This document shows, piece after piece, positions 43,832 to 51,491 of a DNA stretch of 64,000 nucleotides (positions are counted from its first letter, which is position 1; the number at the start of each line of letters is the position of its first letter). The notes under the pieces were generated by a model. The model was not told the origin of the DNA. It searched no databases and worked only from the letters and a program-made list of their open reading frames with translations. Source of the stretch: Mycobacterium persicum (GTDB lineage: Bacteria > Actinomycetota > Actinomycetes > Mycobacteriales > Mycobacteriaceae); the NCBI RefSeq assembly GCF_002086675.1, contig NZ_MVIF01000006.1:41509-105508 (forward strand). The letters are read 5' to 3'. The translations under genes and the position numbers were made by a program.

Positions 43832-45502
43832 TTATCGAAGGTCTTCCTCCTCGGCCCGCAGTGCCCAGGTTGCGAACCGTTCGCCGTCGTGGCGCTGTGT
43901 GACGAAGTTGCGGACCACCCGATCGATGTAGTCGCCCAGTTCGGCGCTGGTGACCTTGTGCTGGCGCAGTTTCCGGCCGAATCCGCTGTCTTCGCCGAGG
44001 CCGCCGCCGAGGTGGACCTGGAACCCCTCGACCGGTTGGCCGTCTCCGTCGTCGACCATTTGGCCCTTGAAACCGATGTCGGCGACCTGAATTCGAGCGC
44101 AGGAGTTGGGGCATCCGTTGACGTTGATGGTGATCGGCACGTCCAGATTGGTATTGATGTCGGCCAGACGGCTTTCCAGTTCCGGAACCAAAGACTGTGC
44201 CCTGACCCGGGTTTCGGCGAACGACAGCTTGCAGAACTCGATGCCGGTGCAAGCCATCATGTTCTTGCGCCACGCCGACGGACGCGACGGCAGACCGATC
44301 GCATCCAGACCGGCCACCAGTTCGTCGACCTTGTCGTCGGCGACGTCGAGGATGACCAGTTTCTGGTAAGGGGTGAACCGGGCGCGTTCCGAGCCAGCCT
44401 TTTCCATGAGGTCGGCCACCTTGCACAGGATGGTTCCCGATACCCGGCCGGCGATGGGGGCGACCCCGACGGCGTTGAGCCCGTTCTTGAGCCGCTGCAC
44501 CCCGACGTGGTCGATCGGGTGCTTGACCGGCTCCGGGGCCGGGCCGTCGATCAGCCGGCGGTCAAGGTACTCGGATTCCAGGACCTCGCGGAATTTCTCG
44601 ATGCCCCAATCCTTCACTAGGAACTTCAGGCGGGCCTTGGCGCGCAGCCGGCGGTAGCCGTAGTCCCGGAACAGCTTGGTGACCGCTTCCCAGACGTCGG
44701 GCACCTCGTCGAGCGGGACCCACACACCGACCCGTTGGGCCAGCATCGGGTTGGTCGACAGGCCGCCGCCGACCCACAGGTCCATCCCCGGGCCGTGCTC
44801 GGGATGGTTGACGCCGATGAAGGCGACGTCGTGAGTTTCGTGAGAGACGTCCTGCAGGCCCGAGATCGCACTCTTGTACTTGCGCGGCAGATTGGCGTAT
44901 TCGGGATTGTTCATGAAGCGCCGCAGGATTTCGTCGATCGCCGGTGAGGGGTCGAGGATTTCGTCGACCGAGTCGCCGGCCAGCGGAGAACCGTGGATGG
45001 CGCGCGGGCAGTCGCCGCAGGCCTCGGTGGTGGTCAGACCGACCGACGCCAGCCGATCCCAGATCTCGGGCACGTCTTCGATTCGGATCCAATGGAATTG
45101 GACGTTCTCCCGGTCGCCGATGTCGGCGGTGTCACGGGCGAAGTCAGTCGAGATTTGGCCCAGGGCACGCACCGTGGCGGCCGACATCGGCTTGCCGTCG
45201 GAGCGCACCCGCATCATGAAATACTTGGCCTCGATGGTGTCGGTGTTTTCCTCACCGGTCCAGGTGCCGTCGTAACCCTGTTCACGTTGCGTGTAGAGGC
45301 CCATCCAGCGGAAGCGGCCACGTAGGTCGGACTTTTCGATGCTGTCGAAACCTTGCTTGGCATAGACGTTCAGGATTCGGTCGCGGACATTCAGCGGTGC
45401 GTCCTCTTGCTTGAACTGTTCCGCGTCGTTGAGCGGCTCACGCTGTCCCAGCGCCCACTGGCCTTCGTTGCGAGTCTTGGCGGGACGGGCTGCTGTGGTC
45501 AT
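43832..45502 (-). CDS. sirA: Ferredoxin-dependent sulfite reductase SirA (NirA)
   Basis: A 556-residue sirohaem/4Fe-4S enzyme, collinear with Rv2391. Cluster Cys are in MACTGIEFC and NGCPNSCAR. Two ferredoxin-like domains begin at KYFMMRVRSDGK and PYQKLVIL. The Tyr and Cys that are cross-linked near the sirohaem in the M. tuberculosis enzyme correspond to LYTQREQ and ACGDCPR, both present. It reduces sulfite to sulfide with six electrons from ferredoxin. AAGGAG precedes ATG 45502 by eight bases. It is the first gene of sirA-cysH-che1. Confidence 0.97.
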   Translation of the reverse strand: MTTAARPAKTRNEGQWALGQREPLNDAEQFKQEDAPLNVRDRILNVYAKQGFDSIEKSDLRGRFRWMGLYTQREQGYDGTWTGEENTDTIEAKYFMMRVRSDGKPMSAATVRALGQISTDFARDTADIGDRENVQFHWIRIEDVPEIWDRLASVGLTTTEACGDCPRAIHGSPLAGDSVDEILDPSPAIDEILRRFMNNPEYANLPRKYKSAISGLQDVSHETHDVAFIGVNHPEHGPGMDLWVGGGLSTNPMLAQRVGVWVPLDEVPDVWEAVTKLFRDYGYRRLRAKARLKFLVKDWGIEKFREVLESEYLDRRLIDGPAPEPVKHPIDHVGVQRLKNGLNAVGVAPIAGRVSGTILCKVADLMEKAGSERARFTPYQKLVILDVADDKVDELVAGLDAIGLPSRPSAWRKNMMACTGIEFCKLSFAETRVRAQSLVPELESRLADINTNLDVPITINVNGCPNSCARIQVADIGFKGQMVDDGDGQPVEGFQVHLGGGLGEDSGFGRKLRQHKVTSAELGDYIDRVVRNFVTQRHDGERFATWALRAEEEDLR

Positions 45503-45989
45503 GTGGCATACTCCTTCGCGAACGTTGGCGATCCGGATCGCCGTGGCGCGCAGCGCTTTGGCGGTTGTGTCCCTTCCGGCGGGAGTCGACGGTGGGCGGC
45601 CACCGGACCGGCCTGCGACATCAACGATGATGTTGGTCAGCGGCAGGTACCCGAAGGTACGTCACCGGACCCACGGGTCATGACATCGATGTTGCGCTGT
45701 TGTTCGTTGCGCCGGTAGGGACCTTCATGTTGTGAGGTCACATCGTTTGGTTGTGAGTAACCTGGGCCTTGGCCGGGGTGCGCGGCTCGATCATGTTGTT
45801 TGCTAGTGTGATTCGCGCTCTGTCGTCGGAAACATAAGCAACGCAAGGTGTTGCGATCGGGAATTGGTGGCGCCAGTCGTAAGGTATTCCCCAGCAGATT
45901 GGCAGTGACTTGCCAGCGATATCCGCTATCACTGAACCGCGCCCGGGATATTCGGTTCAGAAATGGGTGCCTTAAGGGACGGGACGTCG
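45503..45989. other. 487-bp divergent intergenic region upstream of sirA
   Basis: It holds the sirA ribosome site, the palindrome TGTGAGGTCACA at 45731-45742 (a CRP-like core with too short a spacer), several AT-richer stretches around 45780-45850, and a Cys-containing mini-ORF (see next). The promoters of sirA and the plus-strand gene must lie here; no sure -10/-35 pair was identified. Confidence 0.5.
45680..45718 (+). CDS. Possible Cys-containing leader mini-ORF
   Basis: A 12-codon ORF, MTSMLRCCSLRR, with adjacent Cys codons. Poly-Cys leaderless mini-ORFs act as cysteine-responsive attenuators before sulfur genes in mycobacteria. Here it is on the plus strand, opposite to sirA, 272 bases before the plus-strand gene. 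No leaderless promoter is visible. It may be chance. Confidence 0.25.
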   Translation: MTSMLRCCSLRR

Positions 45990-46940
45990 ATGGCGTCGAG
46001 TGAACTGCCGCTCTGGGTCCAGGTGAGTCCACCGGAGGGGCCTGACTGGCCCGCTATCACCGCGCGCAACGCTCGATCCGTGCAAACCGTAGTGGGCTGG
46101 ATCTTCTGGGATCCGGGCGCTGTCGCACGGTATGAAGCGCTCGGATTGCCGGATTATCTGGCCGCCGGCTTGGGCTACCAAGCCGCCGGGTACCTGGCGG
46201 CACGCGCCGCGCCGCTCGCGCCCGCCGGGCCCGAGGCGGTGATTGCCGCCTTCGGCTCGATCTCGCCGCTGGCGCTGCGTGTGCTATTCCCGGCGGTTGC
46301 GCAGTCCGGTCGGTCGTTTGTGGATTTCTGGCGAGCCCGTGACGAGGCAGTTGTGGAAGGGCTTCACAGCTACGTCCCGGATATCATGGCGCCCCTGGAA
46401 GAGCTGGGTCCCAGGCTGTGGCCCGTGGTGGAAGCCTTGCCCCGAATGGGGCGGGCGTTCTTTGCGGCCCACCTGGATATGCCGCGTCCGGATGACCCCT
46501 TGCTGTCGGGCTGGCATGCGGTCAACTGCCTGCGGGAGTGGCGAGGTGACACTCACTGGGCGGTCCTCACGGCTGCTGGTCTGACCCACGCCGAGGCGTC
46601 GATTCTGCACAACGCGTGGCTAGGCTACGAAAAAGACTGGCTGGGTTTGTCGCGCGGCACGTCGGCCGACGACCTCTCCGCGGGCTGGGAACGCCTGCGT
46701 GCCAAGGGATTAGCGGCCGAAGACACGGTTCTACAGCCGGGCCTCGATCTCCGCGAAGCCGTTGAACGCAGAACCGACGAGTTGACCACCCAGCCGTGGC
46801 AGGTGCTCGGAGAAGCCGCCGCGATTCTATTCGCCGAGCAGTTCGAGCCGCCGTGCGAACTGCTGCTGAAGCGAGTGGACGAGACCGCGGGCCCGAACTA
46901 TCAGCCCGCCTCGCGGCAGCGTCGATATTGGAGTTCGTGA
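45990..46940 (+). CDS. SCO6745/SalK-like family protein
   Basis: A 316-residue helical protein resembling the SCO6745/SalK-type family common in actinobacteria: ARNARSVQTVVGWIFWDP at the N-terminus, PDYLAAGLGYQAAGYLAARAAP, and the mid-protein HAVNCLREWRGDTHWAVLTAAG with conserved His. Its function is unknown. ATG 45990 follows AAGGGACGGG. The last 35 bases of coding sequence lie inside a 40-bp sequence repeated 0.9 kb downstream, so its C-terminus (PASRQRRYWSS) may have been exchanged by recombination. Confidence 0.85.
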   Translation: MASSELPLWVQVSPPEGPDWPAITARNARSVQTVVGWIFWDPGAVARYEALGLPDYLAAGLGYQAAGYLAARAAPLAPAGPEAVIAAFGSISPLALRVLFPAVAQSGRSFVDFWRARDEAVVEGLHSYVPDIMAPLEELGPRLWPVVEALPRMGRAFFAAHLDMPRPDDPLLSGWHAVNCLREWRGDTHWAVLTAAGLTHAEASILHNAWLGYEKDWLGLSRGTSADDLSAGWERLRAKGLAAEDTVLQPGLDLREAVERRTDELTTQPWQVLGEAAAILFAEQFEPPCELLLKRVDETAGPNYQPASRQRRYWSS

Positions 46941-46945
46941 GCGAC
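46906..46945 (+). repeat. 40-bp direct repeat, copy 1
   Basis: It starts CCTCGCGGCAGCGTCGATAT and ends GAGCGACGGG. It is identical over 40 bases to 47825-47864. It covers the 3' end of the SCO6745-like gene. The pair brackets the WXG100/toxin remnant patch. Confidence 0.95.
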
Positions 46946-46982
46946 GGGTTTCTCGCCGGGAAATGGCAACCACGACAAGGGG

Positions 46983-47222
46983 TTGCGGTCGAGTGGAACG
47001 GCTCCAGGTTTCACCCGCGAGAATGAATCCGACCTTGCCAGGCAGATCGTCTTTAACGATAGCAAAGCTGTACAAACGGGTGTGACACAATATGACATAA
47101 AATACCCTCAAGTAATCTCAATCACGGGAGCGAATGGAAATGTTATTGACGTAACATTTGCATGGATACGCGGCAATGATGGAGTCGTGCGTTTGGTGAC
47201 GGCGATTCCTGCCAGTAGATGA
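46983..47222 (+). pseudogene. C-terminal toxin-like domain fragment (DUF6883-like)
   Basis: About 75 residues in an AT-rich stretch (47040-47220) unlike its GC-rich surroundings: FTRENESDLARQIVFND, TQYDIKYPQVISITG, VTFAWIRGNDGVVRLVTAIP. The strand pattern and the final RLVTA-type ending resemble DUF6883-like domains found at the C-termini of polymorphic toxins and beside DUF4926 genes. The only starts are weak (TTG 46983), and the N-terminal delivery region is missing. It is likely a displaced toxin tail. Confidence 0.5.
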
Positions 47223-47235
47223 GAGAACGACAGAC

Positions 47236-47379
47236 ATGAAACCCAAAGAACACGATGTAGTCCAATTGCGGCGGCCGCTGTTGGTGCCGTGCAGCTCAGC
47301 TACGCATTGGTTCTACGGCCGTCGCAATCTGTTCGGCTTGCGAATTGAACTTGGCCAGCCGATCGGCGAAATGCAATAG
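47236..47379 (+). pseudogene. Truncated DUF4926 (immunity-type) gene
   Basis: It starts MKPKEHDVVQLRRPL, the characteristic opening of DUF4926 proteins, 13 bases after the toxin-like fragment. After about residue 15 the similarity stops and the frame runs through antisense WXG100 sequence to a TAG at 47377-47379. The family commonly sits beside DUF6883-type genes. Here only the N-terminus remains, cut at a recombination junction. Confidence 0.55.
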
Positions 47380-47412
47380 CGCCTCTAAGTCGACCGTGTA
47401 GCGGTGGATCAT
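47296..47412 (-). pseudogene. Truncated second WXG100 gene
   Basis: The ORF opens MIHRYTVDLEALLHFADRLA and ends at 38 codons. This is a typical start of an ESX-type WXG100 partner. After a one-base shift the reading VAELHGT continues, which would precede the WxG turn, and then similarity stops at the DUF4926 junction. Its ATG overlaps the TGA of the intact WXG100 gene (ATGA), showing that the two were a coupled pair. Confidence 0.65.
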
Positions 47413-47726
47413 AATGATGGGTCCGCTGCGGTCAGCGCCTCGAACGCTTTTGCCGCGATGGTCTCGTGGTCGAGCATGAGGTCCAGCGAACGTAGCAACC
47501 GCTGCGAGTGCTCAGACAAGATGGCCGCGACGGCTGTTGCACCCTGGTGCCACTCTTCCCAAGGCGGCTGGAAGGCCGATGCCGCAATACCACGCCAGGA
47601 CGCTGACAATGCGCGCCAATCATCGGTGATACTGTCTAATTTCGCTTTCAGATCATCACTTTGATTCGCAAGAATTTGCGCGGGTGATGCCATCGCTTCC
47701 AACCTCGTGGTCAGCTCACCAGTCAC
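47409..47726 (-). CDS. WXG100 family protein
   Basis: A 105-residue two-helix ESAT-6/CFP-10-type protein. The turn is SWRGIAASAF (W-R-G). The helices LTTRLEAMASPAQILANQSD and EEWHQGATAVAAILSEHSQRLL flank it. GTG 47726 is preceded by GATAGGGGG. Such proteins are type VII secretion partners, often expressed before a large toxin. Its own coupled partner is truncated, so a functional heterodimer would need another gene. Confidence 0.8.
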   Translation of the reverse strand: MTGELTTRLEAMASPAQILANQSDDLKAKLDSITDDWRALSASWRGIAASAFQPPWEEWHQGATAVAAILSEHSQRLLRSLDLMLDHETIAAKAFEALTAADPSL

Positions 47727-47741
47727 GAAACCCCCTATCGG

Positions 47742-47864
47742 TCACTTTGGCACCATCCGAGCGAAATCGGGCTCTTCATACAAGTCACCCATTCCTTCCA
47801 GGTGATGCCGGTATACGCTGCCGGCCTCGCGGCAGCGTCGATATTGGAGTTCGTGAGCGACGGG
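47742..47864 (-). pseudogene. C-terminal fragment of an unknown gene upstream of WXG100
   Basis: The minus-strand frame reads PVAHELQYRRCREAG (encoded by the 40-bp repeat), then VYRHHLEGMGDLYEEPDFAR and a TGA 15 bases before the WXG100 GTG. It looks like the end of a helical protein co-transcribed with the WXG100 pair. Its upstream part has been replaced by the TIGR03085 remnant. No family is recognised. Confidence 0.4.
47825..47864 (+). repeat. 40-bp direct repeat, copy 2
   Basis: Identical to 46906-46945. In this copy the left part forms a hairpin (GCTGCCG/CGGCAGC, 47817-47836) that copy 1 has only in part. It could be a recombination target. Confidence 0.95.
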
Positions 47865-47901
47865 CCACTTGCCCCGGGCATTGCTCGTAGACTGCGGCGG
47901 T

Positions 47902-48316
47902 ATGGCCGATGTGTCGTTGGACATACAGGAGCGCCTGGAACTTTGCGACCTTTTCGACGAACTGGGCCCCGCCGTTCCCACCTTGCTCGAGGGCTGGACC
48001 GCTCACGATCTGGCCGCCCACATCGTGTTGCGCGAGCGCGATCTGGCGGCCGGCGTATGCATTGTGCTTGTGGCGGAATGTCCGCCGCGGCGCGCGGTAT
48101 CTGAGTCGGCGGCTGCGCGGTTGCGGGCTGGAGGTCGAGTGGGCCGGTGCCGGCGAGGTGGTTCGGGTGCGCTCGGGCGATCCTGCCGCACGGCTCAGCG
48201 GCCCGCCGGGTGAGCTGCTGTTGTATGTCTTCGGGCGCGAAGCGGCGGCACACGTCGAAGTTTGCGGACCGCCGGAGGCCGTTGCGGCATTGCGGCGCAC
48301 GCACTTCGGCATGTAA
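47902..48316 (+). pseudogene. TIGR03085/maleylpyruvate-isomerase-like gene, internally deleted
   Basis: The N-terminus MADVSLDIQERLELCDLFDE, TLLEGWTAHDLAAHIVLRER is that of TIGR03085 (mycothiol-dependent DinB-fold) proteins. It then changes frame and jumps to the C-terminal domain: VEWAGAGEVVRVRSGDPAA, PPGELLLYVFGREAAAHVEV, ending RRTHFGM. Roughly 100 or more residues are missing between. It is a deletion remnant of a gene of about 210 residues. Confidence 0.75.
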
Positions 48317-48339
48317 GTCGGACACCCGTCGTACTTGCG

Positions 48340-48371
48340 TTTTGGCGCTCATAGCGCCAAAATGGCGCCAT
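48340..48371. promoter_or_regulatory. VapBC operator palindromes
   Basis: TTTTGGCGCT-CAT-AGCGCCAAAA (48340-48362) is a perfect inverted repeat with 10-base arms, followed at once by the palindrome ATGGCGCCAT (48362-48371) that runs into the vapB start codon. Autorepression by the VapB-VapC complex is the expected use. Confidence 0.8.
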
Positions 48372-48600
48372 GCCCAGTGTGCAGATCAAGGACGTTCCGG
48401 AGGACACCCACCGAGTTCTGCGGGAGCGAGCCGCACGCGCACATCAATCCCTACAGGAATACCTCCGAAGTCGGCTCATCGCCGACGCGAATCAACCCAC
48501 GCTGGATGAGGTGTTCGACCGCATCACCACACGTCGCGGCGGCCGCGTGTCTTTCAGAGCCGCCGTCGATGACGTTCGGGCTGATCGTGATCGTCGTTGA
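48370..48600 (+). CDS. vapB: VapB-type antitoxin
   Basis: A 76-residue ribbon-helix-helix/FitA-type antitoxin. PSVQIKDVPEDTHRVLRERA forms the DNA-binding strand and helix, then HQSLQEYLRSRLI. The C-terminus (about 45-76) is the toxin-binding tail. The start lies inside the operator palindrome, so translation begins near the transcript 5' end. It overlaps vapC by 14 bases. Confidence 0.9.
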   Translation: MPSVQIKDVPEDTHRVLRERAARAHQSLQEYLRSRLIADANQPTLDEVFDRITTRRGGRVSFRAAVDDVRADRDRR

Positions 48601-49027
48601 TGCGAGCGTACTGGCCGTAGCGCTGGGCGACGACGGGTCGGACGGCCGGCTCGCGCGGGAACGTTTGGCGCGCGAGACGTTGGTTGCTCCGGAACTCATC
48701 GACCTCGAGGTGGTCTCGGTGTGGCGCCGCGAGGTCGCGGCGAAACGGATGCCGGCTCGAAGGGCCGCGAGCGCGGTGGCGGACCTGACGGATCTGCCGC
48801 TGCGTCAGTCCTCACATCAGCCATTGCTCCACCGGGTATGGGAACTGCGGCATGTCCTGACGACCTACGATGCCGCCTACGTTGCGCTGGCCGAGGCTCT
48901 CGACGTCGTACTGGTTACCGCAGATGCACGCCTTTCCGGGGCTTTTGGCGCCTATTGCGAGATCGAGGTCGTCGGACGAAATCGGCGATTGCTGACAGCC
49001 GCCGCGGGATATCGCTGGTCTGCTTGA
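48587..49027 (+). CDS. vapC: VapC-type PIN-domain ribonuclease toxin
   Basis: A 146-residue PIN domain. Acidic metal ligands are visible: VVDAS (D5), ELIDLEVVSV (Glu), TTYDAAYVALAEAL (Asp) and TADARL (Asp). All four are present, so activity is expected: cleavage of specific RNAs, often tRNA or rRNA. GTG 48587 gives the canonical VIVVDAS start; ATG 48569 would add six residues. It is coupled to vapB by overlap. The pair appears intact. Confidence 0.9.
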   Translation: MIVVDASVLAVALGDDGSDGRLARERLARETLVAPELIDLEVVSVWRREVAAKRMPARRAASAVADLTDLPLRQSSHQPLLHRVWELRHVLTTYDAAYVALAEALDVVLVTADARLSGAFGAYCEIEVVGRNRRLLTAAAGYRWSA

Positions 49028-49083
49028 GACCAGACCCGCCACGGAAATGGACGATGATCCGGTTGCCGCGCTCACCGGAGTCC

Positions 49084-49442
49084 GGCTGAGCGGGTACTCG
49101 ATTTGCCCGGCTCGCTCGGAAATTCATGGTGACCACGAATGCGGCTGGTCAACGATATCCTCTTGCGCAGCCTTAGCCTAGCGCCGTTTTCGGCACGCCG
49201 ATAACGCACCTTCGCTCAAACCGGCTGTGGTGGAAGGCGTTCGGGGGATATCGCGCCTGCTCACCGAATCGGCTGTGCTGCCGCATTATCGAGTGTGCAG
49301 TGATGGCTTTGACTGTGCATGTAGGGCGGAAACCGGCATGATCGGCCGCCCTGACGGCGCACTCGACGCCGCCAACGCACACTTGACGCCGCCAACGCAC
49401 ACTCGGCGCCGTCAGCCATGCACCCGACCGCACCGGCATGCC
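49084..49442 (+). repeat. Dispersed non-coding repeat, copy A
   Basis: About 360 bases with no convincing ORF that match, in inverted orientation, 56417-56748. Shared blocks include TTCATGGTGA (near 49123), TTGCGCAGCCTT (near 49162), CGCTCAAACC (49213), AAGCGTTCGGG-like, TCGAGTGTGCA and TCGGCCGCCCTGACGGC. Copy A contains a 20-bp tandem unit (ACTCGACGCCGCCAACGCAC at 49361, a near-copy at 49381, a degraded third), where copy B has one unit fewer. It fills most of the vapC-MaoC gap of 588 bases. It ends near a dyad ATTCATGGT/ACCACGAAT at 49121-49139. Confidence 0.8.
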
Positions 49443-49615
49443 GCCTGTGAGCGACAAACCCAGGTGCACAACGGAATTGTCGCTAACGGGCGGGCACAAC
49501 GAATACCCCCGACCCCGAGTGGCTCGAGTGACTGATGTGACCAGACCGGCCGTCGCCCCATCAGCCAACGGCACATACATCAGCGCCGCCCTAGCGGATG
49601 ACTGCGATGGAGTGA

Positions 49616-50047
49616 CTATTCGTAACGGGTGTCCATCGTGTAGCAGAGCGCCGTGCCGTCGAGCACGACCGTGCCGTCGTCGCGGGTGACCGTCGTCTTG
49701 AGTTCGGTGATCGGCTTGTCGGTGCGAACCGAGGTGACCTCGACGCGGCCGGTGATGGTGTCGCCCGGGCGTACCGGTGCCTTGAAAGACCAGTTGACGT
49801 TGAGGAACACCGTTCCCGGTCCGGGCAGTTCTTCGGCCACGACGGCGTTGAGGATCGCGCTGGTGATGCCGCCCTGGACGACGATTTCGCCGAACCGGCA
49901 GGCTTTGGCGGCGGCCTCGTCGTAGTGCAGCGGATTGCGGTCGCCGCTGATCCGCGTGAACAGCGCGATGTCGTCGTCACCGATGGTGCGCGAGAGCTCG
50001 GCAGTCTGCCCGAGCACTGGCGTGCTGCGAATGGTGTTGGTAACCAT
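49616..50047 (-). CDS. MaoC-like hot-dog dehydratase
   Basis: A 143-residue single hot-dog domain of the R-specific enoyl hydratase type. The active motif DRNPLHYDEAAAKACRFGE holds the Asp and His. VVQGGITSAILNAVVAEELP and FKAPVRPGDTITGRVEV are typical. It hydrates 2-enoyl-CoA; the acyl chain is unknown. ATG 50047, with an AGGAG site in the eight bases before, is the start. The downstream gap contains repeat A. Confidence 0.9.
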   Translation of the reverse strand: MVTNTIRSTPVLGQTAELSRTIGDDDIALFTRISGDRNPLHYDEAAAKACRFGEIVVQGGITSAILNAVVAEELPGPGTVFLNVNWSFKAPVRPGDTITGRVEVTSVRTDKPITELKTTVTRDDGTVVLDGTALCYTMDTRYE

Positions 50048-50117
50048 GGGGATTCTCCTTAGTGCGATGATGGACACGTAATGCGGACATGCCGCCGCAC
50101 CGATCGCCTCCGTGCCT

Positions 50118-50486
50118 TCAGGTGACGTCGACGGTGACGTCGGTCGGGTTGACGAGCATGTCGAAGACCGCCGAGCGCTTCTGTGACTGGGCCACCAGCG
50201 CTTTGATCTCGTCGGGGGTCGCGTCGGCATTGATCTGGTAGCTCACCCGAACGCCGCTGAATCCGTTGCGGACGTCGGGGTCGGCACCGAGAATTCCGTG
50301 CAGGTCGGGGTCGGCCTCGATGGTCGCCTGCACCGATCGGCTGTGGGTACCGTTGACGCAGTAAACCATTGTCCGCCAGTGGAACTGGGCGATCTCCGGT
50401 GTGTCGGGCAACGCGTTCCGGACGCCCAGGAGAGCGTCGACGTTGACGCCGTTGTCGACGGGGGTCTCGCTGGCTGTTGTGGTCAT
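50118..50486 (-). CDS. OsmC-family protein with internal in-frame deletion
   Basis: 122 residues that open MTTTASETPVDNGVNVDALL and close NPTDVTVDVT like a complete mycobacterial OsmC protein. The middle jumps from VNGTHSRS directly to VQATIEADPDLHGILGADPD. About 70 residues are missing without frame loss, including the SCLT-type active Cys of peroxide-reducing OsmC proteins. It may be a non-functional remnant or a reduced, non-catalytic fold. An AAAGGAAA ribosome site precedes ATG 50486. It lies 70 bases upstream of the MaoC gene on the same strand. Confidence 0.75.
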   Translation of the reverse strand: MTTTASETPVDNGVNVDALLGVRNALPDTPEIAQFHWRTMVYCVNGTHSRSVQATIEADPDLHGILGADPDVRNGFSGVRVSYQINADATPDEIKALVAQSQKRSAVFDMLVNPTDVTVDVT

Positions 50487-50826
50487 GGATATTTCCTTTC
50501 TGGCGTTTGTGGTGCAACGCATTTCAGTTCAAGGCCGCCGCTTCGCATCGGCATCTCAAAAAGGCCATGCGGAGATCATTGATCGAACGGGGATGGTGGC
50601 GCTTGAGGCATCCGCCTCAAAAGTTCGGGTTATGGTCCGTGGCGACGCCGGCGAGCTGCGAGCAGATCACCGGTTGCGGTATGTTCATGCCGGGAACGCT
50701 GGGGACATGATGCCCCTGGCCGCATTGGGGCTACTACCCACATTGCGGCAACAACGTGTCGGCGCACACGTAGCATGTTCGGGTGACCAGGCTGGTGTCG
50801 GCGGTGGTTGATCTTCGTCGCCGGTT
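50487..50826. other. 340-bp gap without recognisable gene
   Basis: It lies between the TetR gene and osmC, both on the minus strand. Apart from the osmC ribosome site no promoter, hairpin or conserved ORF could be supported. Confidence 0.4.
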
Positions 50827-51408
50827 TCACCCGATTTTGAGGTGGGCGTTGATAATTGGCGTGACCCGTGCAATGAGTTCGTCGGCTGGTGTAGACGCGA
50901 TCGGCTCCACCTGCAGGACGTGGCGCAGGTAGGCGATCCCCAGTAGTTGGGCCATCGCCAGGTCGATCCGCAGTTCGGCATCCGACCCCTGCAACGGCTT
51001 GGCCAACTGCGGGTACAGCTGGCCCTGAATGAATTGCCGTACCAGGGCGGTGGATTCATCGTGGGTGGCCGCACCCCGCAGGATCGCCAGCAGCGGGGCG
51101 CGGGAATCCGGTTGCTCCCATGCCTCGAAGAACACCCGTGTCAGCCGCGCGCCGATGTTGCCGCGATCGCCACTGACGATGCGTGCGCTGATCGCGTCCG
51201 ACTCGAACGGCCAGCCCACGGTGGACCTGAACAGCTCGGCCTTGCTGCCGAAATAGTGCCGGATCAGGGCCGGGTCAACGCCGGCGGCGGTGGCGACGTC
51301 GCGGACCGACGTCTTTTCGTATCCAGAGTCGGCGAACAACCGGCGAGCGGTCGTGACGATCGCGTTGCGGGTGTCGGGATTACCGGGGCGTCGTCCAATC
51401 GGGCGCAT
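50827..51408 (-). CDS. TetR/AcrR family regulator
   Basis: A 193-residue TetR-type repressor: GRRPGNPDTRNAIVTTARRL, SVRDVATAAGVDPALIRHYF (helix-turn-helix), GSKAELF exit, and a TetR_C-type ligand domain with an RFxxAWEQPD-like segment (FFEAWEQPDSRAPLLAIL). It is divergent from the Ddn-like gene with an 83-bp spacer, so it probably controls the Ddn-like/CMD pair. ATG 51408. Confidence 0.92.
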   Translation of the reverse strand: MRPIGRRPGNPDTRNAIVTTARRLFADSGYEKTSVRDVATAAGVDPALIRHYFGSKAELFRSTVGWPFESDAISARIVSGDRGNIGARLTRVFFEAWEQPDSRAPLLAILRGAATHDESTALVRQFIQGQLYPQLAKPLQGSDAELRIDLAMAQLLGIAYLRHVLQVEPIASTPADELIARVTPIINAHLKIG

Positions 51409-51491
51409 AGTTCCAGAATTCTACAGTCGTTGACTTCTGGGTCGGCGGGCGTTAGCCTGGACAGATAAATTCCACGAGTGAGGAGTTTAAA

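Noticed and set aside
45731..45742. TGTGAGGTCACA considered as a CRP site
   Set aside because: The mycobacterial CRP consensus has a six-base spacer between TGTGA and TCACA; here it is two, so the call is not supported.
47817..47836. Hairpin GCTGCCG/CGGCAGC considered as an integron-type attachment site
   Set aside because: No integrase gene, no core sites; only noted with the 40-bp repeat.
49361..49420. 20-bp tandem units considered as a short CRISPR array
   Set aside because: Units are contiguous with no spacers and there are no cas genes; they are a minisatellite inside repeat A.
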